Position numbers and translations under genes: made by a program
Shown: positions 10,819-21,735 of the stretch, one piece after another
Position numbering within the stretch: position 1 is the stretch's first letter
How the letters are laid out: each line of letters begins with the position of its first letter
The notes under the pieces: model-generated
What the model was told of the DNA's origin: nothing
The model's database searches: none
Seen by the model: only the letters and a program-made list of their open reading frames with translations
Assembly: GCA_028274465.1 (NCBI GenBank)
Contig: CM051457.1
Location: 72,762,496 to 72,826,495 of the forward strand
Length of the DNA: 64,000 nt
Source of the DNA: Plantago ovata
Lineage: Eukaryota > Streptophyta > Magnoliopsida > Lamiales > Plantaginaceae
Direction of reading: 5' to 3'

Positions 10819-13296
10819 ATGGCTCCCAAGAGACAATCTTCTAAGACCTCAAAATCCTCAAAGGCAGACAGTGCTGGAAAAAGCACTGCTCCTACTCCGG
10901 TTGAAACTCCGGTGAAAATCGTGTTGTCTAACAACCGAATCACTGAAAGACCCATGCCTCCTGCATATATCGACACTAGAAAGTGTGAGCAGATGATTCA
11001 ATGGTGCGGATGTGCCAAAGAGAAGTACATTAGATACTTCTATGAACAAGACTTGGATGAAGAAAACGTAGAGGCGTTGAATTACATAAATAAACAAGGC
11101 CTACTTTTCTTCATCACTGCTCGCACTAAACAAGTGAGCATGCTAGACACAATGGAATTCTACAATAATGCAGAAGTCCAAACCCTTACTGAAAAAGTGA
11201 TTTCTACCACAGTTCAAGGAGTGCAAATCATCCTGAAATGGATTGATTTAGCAAACATCTTTCAGATTCCAACTACTGGAACTGAAGATGACATCACTGC
11301 CACTGATGAAAAAATTGAAGCCTTCTATAGTGATGTCAGAAATGAAAGGATGAAGAAAGGCGAGATTGCTCCGGTGACTTGGACTAAGCACGTAAAAAGG
11401 AAGCATCTCTGCCATTCACTTGGTCTAGTAGCTCTGCTACTCATCAAAGTCCTAGACTCTCAAGTTGTAGGGATTGACCAAGTAGGCCTGAGAAGGTGGC
11501 CTTTGTTGATGCATATCTATGAGAACAAAACTGAAATCAATTGGGCTAAGTACATTTTCAATAGGCTTTTTGATTGTGTTACAAAGTTTCGGGTTAAGGT
11601 TGAAGACAACTCAGCCTCACCTTGGTTTCCAGTGATGTATGGATTGAAAATATGCTACATCCTTGAACATTTCAGGATTCATCTAAGAAACCCATTGCCG
11701 ATTAAGAAATCAGTATGCAATGTGGGAAGATCTTTTTACAAGCTGAATGGACCTAAGGTTGCTAACAAGAAATCAAAGAAGCCAACAGCAGCAAATGTTG
11801 CTGAGACTGATAACCAGTCTATGAATGTAACAGCTGCAAATGTTGCAGATACTGATCAGCAAGCTAGGTATACGACAACTGCAAATGTTGCTGAGAATGC
11901 AACAGCTGCAGATGTTACTGCTGATACTGCTGCGGTTGCTGACACTACTGCACCCAGCGAGAAATCTAAGAAGAAAAAGAGGAAAGCTGATGATGACACT
12001 CAAACTGCAGTTTCATCAGCTGATTCTATTCCTAAGAAGGCATGGACAAAGACCTACCCAAGAAAGAAAACAACGGCACGTAAGTCCATTCCAATTGTCC
12101 ATGTCATTCAGGATGACAATATTCCAGTGGTTGCTGAAACGCAAGCCACTGTAGTAGATGTTGCTGAAGTGTTTGCAGAATCCTTCAGCAATCCAATTAA
12201 CTTGGATTCATCTGCTGAAGCAAGACCACATGGTAGTGAAAATGAAAATCCTGCCCAAGAACGCCTAGAAGATATCTAAATTTTAGATAATCTTGATGAC
12301 AACACTCTGGAACCAGCAAGTGACATTGCTGCAGATTTGAGAAAAGCTGCAGTTGCTGAAAGTGTCGCAGAAGAGACAGTTGCTGAAATAGCAACTAGTC
12401 CAGTCCGAGAAATTGTTGAAGCTGCAATTGCTGAAGAACCAGTTGCTGAGACTGCAATGGTTCAAGTCCCAGAGGTTGCTGAAACACAACAAGAGACAGT
12501 ATTCGACGACACATCTCATGATGCTGGGAATATTAGACCAAGTTCACCAATGACTTCTATTGACAAAGTCCAACTGGTGCTGACTGACCTAAGCCAGCAT
12601 ATGGACTTGGAGATTGATGACAACTCCAATAAGTCAATAGACCTATTCATGACAAGTAGTGAACTTAGAGGTCAAGATGTCTCTCCTCAACTTGTCAATT
12701 CAGATACAAGGGAGATTGTTGAATCTGCACAGCCTTCTCAATTAGAGCAAGAGAAGAAGTCAACTAAAGAACAAGTCCCAGATAATGAAGATGTTATCAA
12801 TGCTGAAAGGACTGAGTCACCACCCGCCCTTCTTCAGCAGGTAGTTAACTCAGATATAAGCAAAACTTCACTACCTGAAACTTTATCTTTAGCTAATATA
12901 ATTGTTTCTTTACAGACTTCTCAAGATACAAGTCAGAAGATTGCTGAAACTTCTGCACCAGAATCCACAACTCCTGTTCAGCAGGTAGATGAAAATTTTG
13001 GTAAATCTACTAAGTTTGAAAACTTAGTACTTGTATCTAATATTAAGTTATTTCAGGATGAACAATTCAAGGATGCTTCCACAGCTCCTGAAGAAATGGA
13101 AATAGTACCCGCACAACTCAGTGTGCAACATGAGCTTGCTGAAAGTCAGCAGGTAAATCATGTTACAGTTTTAGACTCTAAAACTATTTTCCAAAACATT
13201 CCTGAAATTAACTTTACTCTTATTCAGGCTCAAAAGGAGAACGCTGAAGTGGTTCACATCACGGAAGCTCTTGAAGTTAGTTCTGAAGAACTATAA
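10819..13296 (+). pseudogene. Sirevirus envelope-like ORF, broken
   Basis: Long frame starting MAPKRQSSKTSKSSKAD with a basic, Ser/Lys-rich N-terminus, then a globular part of ~300 residues (to about 11760) of the kind found in plant retroelement envelope-like or 'plant transposon' ORFs, then a long low-complexity tail. The tail carries imperfect repeats of VAET, VADT and VAEN type and a KKKKRK nuclear-localisation-like cluster near 11970-11985. I see no convincing signal peptide or transmembrane helix, so 'envelope' is only a positional label. It looks nearly whole, with about one break. Function in Sireviruses is unknown. Confidence 0.65.
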
Positions 13297-13549
13297 TCAA
13301 ACTTCAAAAAGAACACTTTGAACAGAGTTGCTAAGTCTGTCAGCAACTGGCAAAGGTATAGAAGGATGGACTTTTCAGATCTTCACATCCATCTGTCCTG
13401 TTGAAAGGTAATTCGTACTTCTTCCTAAGTTCGCAGTAGATCGTCACAACAAGCTAATCTAGTTCTTCTTCATGTAGTATTCCTCTTGAATAGATAGGAA
13501 ACCTTCTTGTAGCTTCCTTGTACCTGAAATATACTGGAGGGGGGGTTAG
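13297..13549 (+). other. Sirevirus 3' non-coding sequence
   Basis: Follows the env-like frame and ends at the Tat LTR. A G-run (ggaggggggg, about 13536-13545) stands directly before the Tat LTR; the last five bases, gttag (13545-13549), are the presumed Tat target duplication. No coding frame or clear repeat seen. The Sirevirus 3' LTR is absent here and would be expected beyond the right edge of the nest. Confidence 0.55.
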
Positions 13550-14236
13550 TGTCTCTTGCCCGGTCTGTAAGATATCAGACCGGAGTGACAACTTTACGTG
13601 TAGGGAGTTGTGAGGCTTCCCTAGTACGAGTAGTAAATGTGGTGGGTGAGTGGTAGGTGAGAGGTGTTAATGCTTACCCGCTGGGTAATGAATGAGCTCC
13701 TTACATACTCATAGTATTTTAATGTCACTCCTTGTAGGATCGTGACAAGTGTCCGGACGGAATTGAAGCCTCCTTAGGCCCAAGCCCATTAAGGAGGTCC
13801 ATGGGCTTTGGCCCAAACATCTTGGCTGGGGTTGAGAGGGCAACATGGACTTTTCGGGTCCCACAAAGTAACCAGGAAGACGGGCCCCACTAGGAGCGAC
13901 CATGGATGGTCGGCCTAGGGTCCTCGTGCCTTCCTCTTACGTATGTGGTCCGAGTAGTGCTCTGTCTAGTTTCTCTCAGAGAGTGTTACCTTGACGTAAG
14001 GTTCTCCTCGAGCCCTAGAGATGCTCCTCGATTTGAATAGCTACCTTGCCCTTGCAATGAGCTTATCTTGAGGTTTGGCCTCTTAGTGATGGTCGGACCG
14101 TATATTGGTCGAACCACACCTTAGTGACATATTTGGGTGTGGTCGCGCCCCTTGAGGGGACGGCCTATGCTGCTTTGTCGCGCTCTTAGACCGCTCCAGT
14201 TCATACATGCGGACTGGACATATTTCAACAATAACA
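13550..14236 (-). repeat. Tat 3' LTR with adjoining polypurine tract
   Basis: On the minus strand the LTR starts tgttattgttgaaatatgtc at 14236, directly after the polypurine tract ctagggggacata (plus-strand 14237-14249), and ends ..aagagaca at 13550; 687 bp. Its left border is set by the tg..ca rule and the change to Sirevirus sequence. The partner LTR is not in the window, so the left border is less certain than the right. Confidence 0.7.
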
Positions 14237-14249
14237 TATGTCCCCCTAG

Positions 14250-14904
14250 TTTCCAAGTATCTTTGTAGAAGATAGTTGAGGAACTATGTTAAAGTAGAGG
14301 TCGAGCAGAGTCTCGACTAGTAGTGGGCGAAAAAAGATATCCGTATTCGTGCCTTGGTAGCTTTCCCTCATCCTATCTCTCCCCCCCCCTTTTTATAGGG
14401 TGCGAGCAGACGTTGCTCGGACCTTATGAAAGGGGTATATTTGTTGGACAGAGATCGGATCCGGGTAAGTGTTCCTTGGTGGGAATAGGTTTTCGATTTT
14501 TTGCCTCTTCGCCTCTTTCTTTGCAAATTGTCTCGAGAAGACAATTGTGAGAGTGGAATGGAATGACTTCTTGCCATCTTTTTCTTTTGAAAATTGTCTC
14601 GAGGAGACAATTGTGAGAGGGTGGCTCCTCAATCCCGTAAAAGGGATCCGCCAATGTTTTCTCGTCGGGCAAATGGTTGCTCATCGCTCCGTCATTACTT
14701 GTCGTGATATGGTCCTCGCTTCGCGGATTATCTGGTGTAACTAGTTAATCCGCGTTCGGATGGGAATGTGTGTCAAAGCGGGAGCGTGGAAGGTAAATCC
14801 GTAAATTCGCCAGGCGGCTGTGATCTGAGCCGTTGATAGTGGCCACGTGTTCGGCCCAGATGGAGCGAGGGTATGCGAAGGTTCATATTCCCGAGATACC
14901 CTCC
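14250..14904 (+). other. Tat 3' non-coding region with repeated palindrome
   Basis: Between the Tat polypurine tract and the antisense promoter. Two copies of a palindrome-centred unit, aaattgtctcgagaagacaa and its near copy with gagg, lie near 14524-14552 and 14590-14617 (arms attgtct/agacaat). Short frames here overlap each other in several phases and look like chance. No gene called. Confidence 0.5.
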
Positions 14905-14912
14905 TATAAATA
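14905..14912 (+). promoter_or_regulatory. TATA box of the Tat antisense gene
   Basis: tataaata in the context ccctcctataaataggtc, a strong plant-type TATA box on the plus strand, about 30 bases before a presumed start in ttggtcattccaca and ~200 bases before the first splice donor. It is oriented with the antisense gene, opposite to pol. Confidence 0.6.
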
Positions 14913-15110
14913 GGTCTATACTTGGTCATTCCACACTTTTCGCAACATAAATTCTCAGAGCAAATAGAGAGAGCGAGGAGCATTTTATAGTTGATCGATA
15001 CTAGTAGAGCGCGAGGAGCTTATTCCGTCGTCCAGTTTGCAGTTTTTCAGGCGAGCTTCAACTTTTCCGGTTTACCTTCCGGTTTCAATCCTTCCAGTAC
15101 TCAATATCAA

Positions 15111-15697
15111 GTAAGTTTTCGCACCCACATTCTGATTACTTGCTTTAATCGCCTCCCTTTTGCTTGAATTCTCTGTTCTTGCTTTTGGTAATGCCCATAT
15201 GCCTTTTGCCTATTCTTGTTGCCTGAAATTCCACCGGCGGGCGGCGGACCTGAGGCGGCCAACACCGGTATGGACTTAATAAAATGTAAACGGACTTGTA
15301 GACATGTTACCGTTGTTTTGTATGCCTTAATTGAACTGATAGACGCGCATGCCTCCCCTCTTTTATTTTTCTGTAATTCCCCTTCTCCTCTTTAGCGTAT
15401 GGCCGTAATTGTAGAAGTAATCATAACTGTAACTCATCGCTTTTTTAGAGCGGTTGGTCGCTCTTTTGCTCCTCGAATCATTTCTCTTTATTGCTCCTCG
15501 ATTCCTTATATGTATGCTCGTTCTTTGCTTGTTTCGAGCGATTGGTCGCTCTGTAGAGTAACTTCTTTTTCATTACTTGTCTTGCTCTTCTTTTTGAGAT
15601 TTTCTCCGTTCGGGAGGTCGAACATAATGAATATACCTAAAAGGAACTCTCGGACTATCACAAACCATCCTAACTTCCTCTTTGCCTACCCCTTTAG
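15111..15697 (+). other. Candidate 5' UTR intron of the Tat antisense gene
   Basis: Donor tcaa|gtaagt at 15111 and acceptor tacccctttag|g at 15697, the latter preceded by a good pyrimidine tract and followed at once by ATG TCC GAG (ATG 15699). A competing acceptor, ctcctctttag, ends at 15395; it would place an ATG at 15399 in a hydrophobic frame unlike the rest of the protein, so I prefer the later one. Confidence 0.5.
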
Positions 15698-15698
15698 G

Positions 15699-17528
15699 AT
15701 GTCCGAGAGGAGCAATGACAACCAGAATCGTCATGAAGTAGGAGAGTATGGGAGCAACCATACTACGTCACCCGATACGTCAGATGTATCGGCGACGTTC
15801 CTGGATGACACAATGGAACAGGTTGCGGCGGGCGCGGAGCCCATTGTCGAGCACGGAGATGAGGAGGCACCCGAGGACGAAAATCTCGAGGAGGGTGAAG
15901 AAGGCGATGATGCCAACAACGAGGAGGGTGAAGACGATGAAAGCGAGTAGGAAGAGGATTTGTACCAGCTTGTGACTCGTAAGAGGCGTCGTAATGAAGA
16001 CGACGACTTCATTGATGATAGGACCGAGGAGGAAGGCGGTCCTTCTAATCATGGGGTGTCCGCAGAGTTGATCACATTAGAAACTATGGGGCGGTCAACG
16101 TAGTGCCTCCTACTGACATAAGGATCGAGGATATGGATGACACAGAGCGACCCGACTTGGCTCTGTCCCTATACGAGGAGGTTGATCACTACGTTCAGCG
16201 CGGTAAGGGCATCGTGATTATTGATAGCGATGACGATGATGATGAGAGCGATGAGGATGACGACGCTACATCTCCTCGAACTACTCCACCGCCGAAGAGG
16301 GTTAGGTTTCCTCCCCAAACTACTCGTCGAACCATAGTTACTGATGACGAGGAGGAGCCTCCCTTAGCTTTAATGGACGTGCATGGGAATGAAGCTGGTC
16401 CGAGCACTGTAGCCCCCTTGTCTCCTTCTGTCTTGGAGATGCATAGACAAGCTCTTCGAGATGCAGATAGGTTCACTCCCGAGGAGGAGACCAGCTATCA
16501 ATCGGTTGATCCACGCACCATTGACTTCTCCTTTCCGAGTGAGACCCGAGCACCCAACCCTTTAGAAGAACAAGAATTCCAGCTTCATCTCGCACAACGA
16601 GCAGCTGATCAGGCGAAGGCTAAAGCCGGGGAGCCTAAGAGAGCGAAGAAGCGTTCTCGCTCTGGCAAGAGTAAGAAAACCGAGACCACCAAGGAGCCTG
16701 AGCCTGAGCCTAAGTCCAGCAAGGCTGCTCAGAACAAGTTCACAAAGAGTGCTCGCACCGTGGACCTCCCCGATCCTGAGGGTGAGAAAAACGAGGATGG
16801 TATCATCCCAACTACTGCTTCCACTATGAAGGTGGATGAGATCGCTACTCTCCGATGGAAGTATTCCCTTCCTGAGAGTAAGTTCGACATCCTCGTTCCG
16901 AAGGATGACCAGACTTTTTACAACGCTCCTCCAGGATACATGGCCGTTCACTGATTGAGCCTAGATCGAGGATGGATCTTGCCCTTCTGCGAGGCTTTCC
17001 GCGACATTTTCAACACCTTGGGGATCGCTCCTTGGCAACTAGTGCCAAGTGCTTTTGGAACCTTGGTTTGTTTTGGAGTTTTCTGCAAGAAGAACGGGAT
17101 CGAGCTGAATTTCCACAACTTCAATCAGCTTTTCCGGGTCTCGATGAGCTCAGGGAACAAATATTTTTACTACTTCAATGTGCGACCAGGCCTGGGCTTC
17201 ATCATGGACGCTCCCAGCTCCTCGGGCTACAAATGGTTCCATCGGTACTTCTATATCAAGAAGAAGAAGTTACCGAACATGAGCGAGGAGGATGCGGAGT
17301 GGGGAGTTCCCAAACTGATGTATCGAGGAAAACTATCCGAGAAGCATCCTCTGCCAGCGGAGCTAGACCCCTGGGTCTTGGAGCTCGAGGAGAAGAACCG
17401 AGAACCTAATCCCGAGAAGTACTTCTACTGGGGTCTCGTTCTTCAACCTCTTCCTTACTTAGCTGGGATTTTGCCTTATGCTTACACTGGGTACACGGGG
17501 AACAGGTTCTCGAATGATGTGCTCTTCG
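15699..17528 (+). pseudogene. Tat antisense gene, first coding block (PF04195-like), broken
   Basis: Starts MSERSNDNQNRHEVGEY. The first part is strongly acidic (runs of D/E, e.g. DSDDDDDESDEDD near 16225-16263), followed by a basic Lys/Arg stretch near 16620-16690, then at about 16960-17330 a conserved domain with WILPFCEAFRDIF, LVCFGVFC and GNKYFYYFNVRPG. This fits the Pfam family 'putative gypsy type transposon' (PF04195), repeatedly found in antisense extra ORFs of plant Tat elements. The block ends at a splice donor, cttcg|gtacgc, at 17529. About two breaks. Molecular function unknown; the acidic plus basic make-up suggests a nuclear protein (inference). Confidence 0.65.
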
Positions 17529-17646
17529 GTACGCGTAGAATAATTTCATACTTGCCTTTTTCTTCTTTTTGCTTGCTTGCAATGTGCTCGCTTTTACTTT
17601 CCTTCTCGCTTTTTATGCTTACTAACTTGTGTTTTTTCCTCTACAG
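17529..17646 (+). other. Intron of the Tat antisense gene
   Basis: 118 bp, gtacgc..ctctacag, T-rich through its 3' half (tttttcttctttttgcttgc, tttttcctctacag). Coding sense is continuous in style on both sides (..NDVLFG before, AYWFNW after), which is typical for this gene family. Confidence 0.65.
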
Positions 17647-18089
17647 CTTATTGGTTCAACTGGATCATGTCGAAGACTCTAGCCAGTAAGGAAGAGCAGA
17701 GAAGGAAACAAAGACTGGCCAACAAGGAGACGAAGATCCTCGGGTCTCTGAACCTTTCTCCTCCGAGGAGTGCCTCGCATCATCGAGATGCCCTGGTACA
17801 AGAGGGTCTCGAGACGCGCGAGAACCCGGTAGATGCTTTGAAAAAGGCCGAAGAGGAAGCGGCGGCTAAACAGGCGAAGCAGGCCGAGGAGGCTGCTGCA
17901 GTAGAACCCGAGAAGAGGCCTGAGAGGCCTGCTGCTAAGAAGGGGGCGAGGAAGCTTACGCTTGGGGGAAACAATGAGCCTCCTCGCAAGAAAGGGAAGA
18001 TGGCCGCTACAGGTCAAGATGAGATGAAGAGGCTCATCCAAATGAGCGACCTGGATCGTGCGCACAAGTTGAGCATGTGCTCGCTTCAG
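17647..18089 (+). CDS. Tat antisense gene, second coding block
   Basis: Encodes MSKTLASKEEQRRKQRLANK from 17667, then an Ala/Glu/Lys-rich stretch (KKAEEEAAAKQAKQAEEAAA, about 17840-17905) predicted to be helical or coiled coil, and a basic segment (PPRKKGKM near 17980-18000). It ends at a donor, cttcag|gtaact, at 18090. The following intron received the Angela-2 insertion. Part of a fossil element gene. Confidence 0.6.
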
Positions 18090-18132
18090 GTAACTTTACT
18101 TATCGTTTCACAGTAAATTTCTAAGTATGAAA

Positions 18133-20215
18133 TGATAGTGTATATGTCCTAGAGACAGTCCTTATTAAGGGCATGGAGCCCTTATGGAGGACATATATGT
18201 ACTATTACACAGGTCAACGTAATATAATATATGTTTGTTGTTTTACTATTGAATATCGCTTTCATATTTATATTACACCAGGCATGCAGCATGTCATATC
18301 TCTATTTTTGTCTGTATTGATATTAAACATGTCCCCTCGGATAGATGACCGATCACACAGATAGTGGGAGCTATGTGAGTTATCATCTATCCCAAACTCT
18401 CCCTAGTCGAGGTTCATCTCGGATGTAGGGGTCTGAATGAACCAGATGAGACTAGTATGCGTGGAGGTTATACTTGTTGGAGCAAGTGTGAGCCGATCCC
18501 ACGGCCACGGAACGGATTGTTGGACAATCGAGAAACGTTCCCATAACTGCGCATAGTTGTTTGAAGAAGGATTATCAGATAATGGAACTACCCTCCGGAC
18601 ACTCCCATCGGTGTATACTCTACACCGAAGTGTCTATGGGAACCGGTAAGTTGTCGAAGTGATGCCAGTCGTCCTTTGGACTTACAGGACTTTATCATCA
18701 CATTTGTTGCCCCATATCCTTGGTGGACCTGTAGATGTGAGCTCTGAATAAGCAGTTGACCTAAGACACGATCCAGGATTATGGCTACATACAAATGGGG
18801 ATGATAAGTGTTTCTGTGAAGGATTCGTCTCTCATGTGTAGCACATGAGAGTACTGCTCATAGTCTTCATAGTTGTGTTGGTAAAGTCACTGGCCAGTGC
18901 ATTGATATATTATGATGGTCATAAGTATATCTTAGTAACCAAGCAACTCCCTGAGACGCCCATGGATGCATTATTGGGATAGACACATCATCGATCCTAG
19001 ATGCATTCGAGTCAGTCAGATGAAGGATGTTACCATCGCCGCGTTGAGCGCAACAGACTTCACAACGAAAGGGTTTGCTTTGAGAAACCTCTCAAACGTC
19101 CTCACGTATTAATATTGCAAATGGAACCGTCTAGGAATTCCATTTTGCCTAGTCTAGGACTTGCTTAATAGAATGAGGCCCTATGGGTCACACTATGTGG
19201 TGATTCAGCTTATCAGAATATCCTTGAAGATGGAATCACAATTAATTTGGAATTAATTATGATTGATGGATTATAATTGATTTGGAATTAGTTATAATAT
19301 TTGGTGGCTCAATTAATGACTTGAAATTATTAATTGAATTGGCTAATTAATTGTATTTTATGTAAATACAAAGATTATATTTTGGAAATATAATAGAGGT
19401 TTGATTTGAAAGGATATGTTAATTTAGAATTAACATATGCACATGGGCAAAATCTACTTGGAGTTTGAATTGCCTTAGAACTATAAGTGGGTCCCAAAAT
19501 CGGGACCCACCTATTACCCCTGCGAGAGCGCGCGCGCGCGCGTAGATGAGATAGGGGAAGAAGTTCAACTCCTTCCTCTATTAGAAGTCCAAGGGATAAG
19601 TTAGATTTTCCTGATTGAGTTTTAATTTGATTGGGAATGAATCTAGACTTGATATTGGTTTCCTAGTGCGATAAGAGTTAGATTCTTATTCCTTTACGAA
19701 GTCTAATTGCTTATGTTTTAGGCTTCTATTGACTACTATATATAGTAGACTATTAGAGAGTTTTTGACACACAGTTCAATAGACATTCACACAGTTGAAT
19801 ACCCAGTTTTCTTAGAGAAAATAAAAACTCTCCCCTCCTCTATAAAGCCACACGCGCGCGCCACCTTGCCGGAGGAATCGCCGCCCCGTCTTCTTGGTCA
19901 CACAAAGAATATCCTAGAATTCTTCCGATAGGCTGTTCATCCGTGGATACCAAGGTTGACGTTCTAGGAGCTGGAAACTAACTCCTATTGTCTTGCAGAT
20001 AATCAGAGTATTGCAGATATCTTCGACGTCGACGAAGAAAAAGATACACAGGATTATTACGAAGAATTGGAAGCTGCTTTGGAAGTAAGGTTAGTCTTCT
20101 AATTTACGTGTTTATATATATACGACATATACATAATCAATTAACCTGTATGTTAAGAAAATTTTTGAAATTCCGCTGCGTACCCTAGGGGTAACTCTGA
20201 CCGTATTTTCTTACA
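18133..20215 (+). repeat. Angela-2 5' LTR
   Basis: tgatagtgtatatgtcc..gtattttcttaca, 2083 bp, followed by g and the PBS. Contains gtgggtccc/gggacccac near 19487-19511, an alternating (CG)n tract near 19527-19542 and a palindromic TATA box (tactatatatagta near 19734-19747) that would place transcription start some 30 bases on. Confidence 0.95.
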
Positions 20216-20216
20216 G

Positions 20217-20232
20217 TGGTATCAGAGCCAGG
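20217..20232 (+). promoter_or_regulatory. Angela-2 primer binding site
   Basis: tggtatcagagccagg one base after the 5' LTR, complementary to the 3' end of initiator methionine tRNA, the usual primer of plant copia elements. Confidence 0.92.
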
Positions 20233-21735
20233 TTAATTGATTACGTATATACGTATATATATTGTATGATTTTGTAGATATGTGTATGCAATTGATTCTA
20301 TGATTAATTCGATTTTCAAAAATTTTGGGTGCCTGCGTCCCGCAGGCACCTGGGTGCCCGCGTGCGGGCACCCAGGCACCCAGGTGCCTGCGGGACGCAG
20401 GCACCCGCGCCTTCGGTCGCAGGCGCCCGTGCGCCGCGGGCGCCGGGCTCCTGCAGTCGCTGCTCCCGTGCCTGCGGGCGCCCGCGGCCGCAGGCACGGT
20501 AGGGGACGGGACTAGGTGTCGTCCCATATTTTAATATATATATATATATTCCCGGGTTGGACACAAAATCAAATTTTGAAAATTTTGAGGATTGAATTTT
20601 ATATTTGGAATATAAATATGATTTAATTGTAATTGTTTTTAACTAGAGGGGTTAAATTTAATTAGTATAAAGTCAAAGGGCTTATTTGTAATTTATCAAT
20701 TTATTGTTTATGCAAATTAGTCCTTCTACTTTTGAATTTTAGATTTAACTCCTCCAAGGTTTCAAAAATTACAATTAAGTCATTCGGGTTTTCGAAATTG
20801 CTACATGGTCAATAGAATTTTCGATTTTTCAATCTAGTCCAAATTTTCAATTATTTCATAGAGATTATAAGTATGGGATTATAATTTTCATAATGAAATG
20901 ATGAAGTCATTTGGCATCCACATAGGCTACTACTTGTTTTGTTTGCTCGATATGCTATTGTATGACAATGCATGTTTAAATACCAAGTATTTTACTTTCC
21001 GTTCGACCGCTATGCATGCGAGGGTAGGCGGCGCCCTCTTATATGTCGGATCGCATATTTTATGTATGGGTAGGCGGCACCCATTATGTGCTTGACCGCG
21101 TTTAGAACTAGAATGGATAGGCGGCATCCATTACGTGTAGACCACTCATGCATGATGGGTAGGCGGCGCCCTTATTTGTTTGTAGATGACTGATAACAAC
21201 CCTCAAGTGACAAGCCCCAACCAATATAAGTACAGAAATATATATATATACATGTATTTCTGAGATGCTTTCCATAGGGTGCTTTAATTCTGAACTTTCA
21301 TTGCGTTTTCTTGTATTGGCGACCTCGTCTTACAGACTCGCAGTGATCGTCAGATTAGAGTAAGCCTATGGTTATGACTTACTGCATATTGTATCTAGCG
21401 ACCTCGATAGGTACAAATGTAGGGCATCGGGTTAAATTAGATTTAACAACCAAGAGTTGCGTGACGCAATTGGATAGTCCTACCGGTCATATTATGCTAT
21501 GCGACCAGCCCCCGTTGGAGTATAGCATAGTATGGATTTGGATCTTGGCCACTACGGTAACTTGTTAGACATTACCCGTATGTTTGTTTTGGGGGCAAGC
21601 ATATGTGAAAATAGTGGAAGCTAAACAGCTAAAGGACCTTGTTGTTTAGCTATGTTGACTGTGTATTTAGAAGTAATATTTTAATAGTTGATTTATTATT
21701 TTCGTTCTATATTATTTCTCCTTAGGATATTAGAA
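20233..21735 (+). other. Angela-2 untranslated leader
   Basis: About 1.5 kb between PBS and gag. It holds the GC palindrome (20327-20406), an AT-rich middle, and at about 21010-21175 four degenerate repeats of ~45-50 bp, each with a taggcggcRccc core (near 21025, 21070, 21118 and 21160). The distal 600 bases align with the leaders of copies 1 and 3. No credible gene. Confidence 0.8.
20327..20406 (+). repeat. GC-rich nested palindrome in Angela-2 leader
   Basis: A perfect 32-bp inverted repeat (20327-20358 with 20375-20406) encloses a second perfect palindrome (20351-20374; 11-bp arms, loop gt). Each arm is itself self-complementary in part (gtgcctgcgtcccgcaggcac). The stretch is far more GC-rich than its AT-rich surroundings, and a further GC-rich block with similar gcgggcgcc words runs to about 20515. 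In the RNA it would form a very stable structure between the PBS and gag. Confidence 0.9.

Larger units (their letters stand above)
8318..13549 (+). mobile_element. Sirevirus (Ty1/copia), 3' half
   Basis: Contains the RT and RNase H end of pol, a palindromic repeat block, an untranslated stretch with a TATA box, and a long envelope-like ORF. The gag, protease, integrase and both LTRs are not in the window. Sirevirus identity rests on the RT signatures FERNKVWKLVP, QIYVDDIIFG and FEMSMMGKLNYFLG, which are characteristic of SIRE elements, and on an extra ORF between pol and the 3' LTR. It is bounded left by an Angela LTR (8317) and right by the Tat LTR (13550). Broken, with about three or more breaks. 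Confidence 0.82.

Noticed and set aside
10858-12519. Overlapping minus-strand ORFs opposite the Sirevirus env-like ORF
   Set aside because: They mirror the low-complexity repeats of the plus-strand frame and have no domain of their own.
14323-14744. Several overlapping short ORFs on both strands in the Tat 3' region
   Set aside because: Four or more phases are open over the same repeats; no domain, no start context, and no agreement with a splice model.
15399-15698. ATG at 15399 as start of the Tat antisense protein
   Set aside because: The encoded hydrophobic stretch does not resemble the family; a better acceptor ends at 15697 directly before ATG 15699.
20217-20232. tggtatcagagc as part of a tRNA gene
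   Set aside because: It is a primer binding site next to an LTR; no cloverleaf can be drawn around it.
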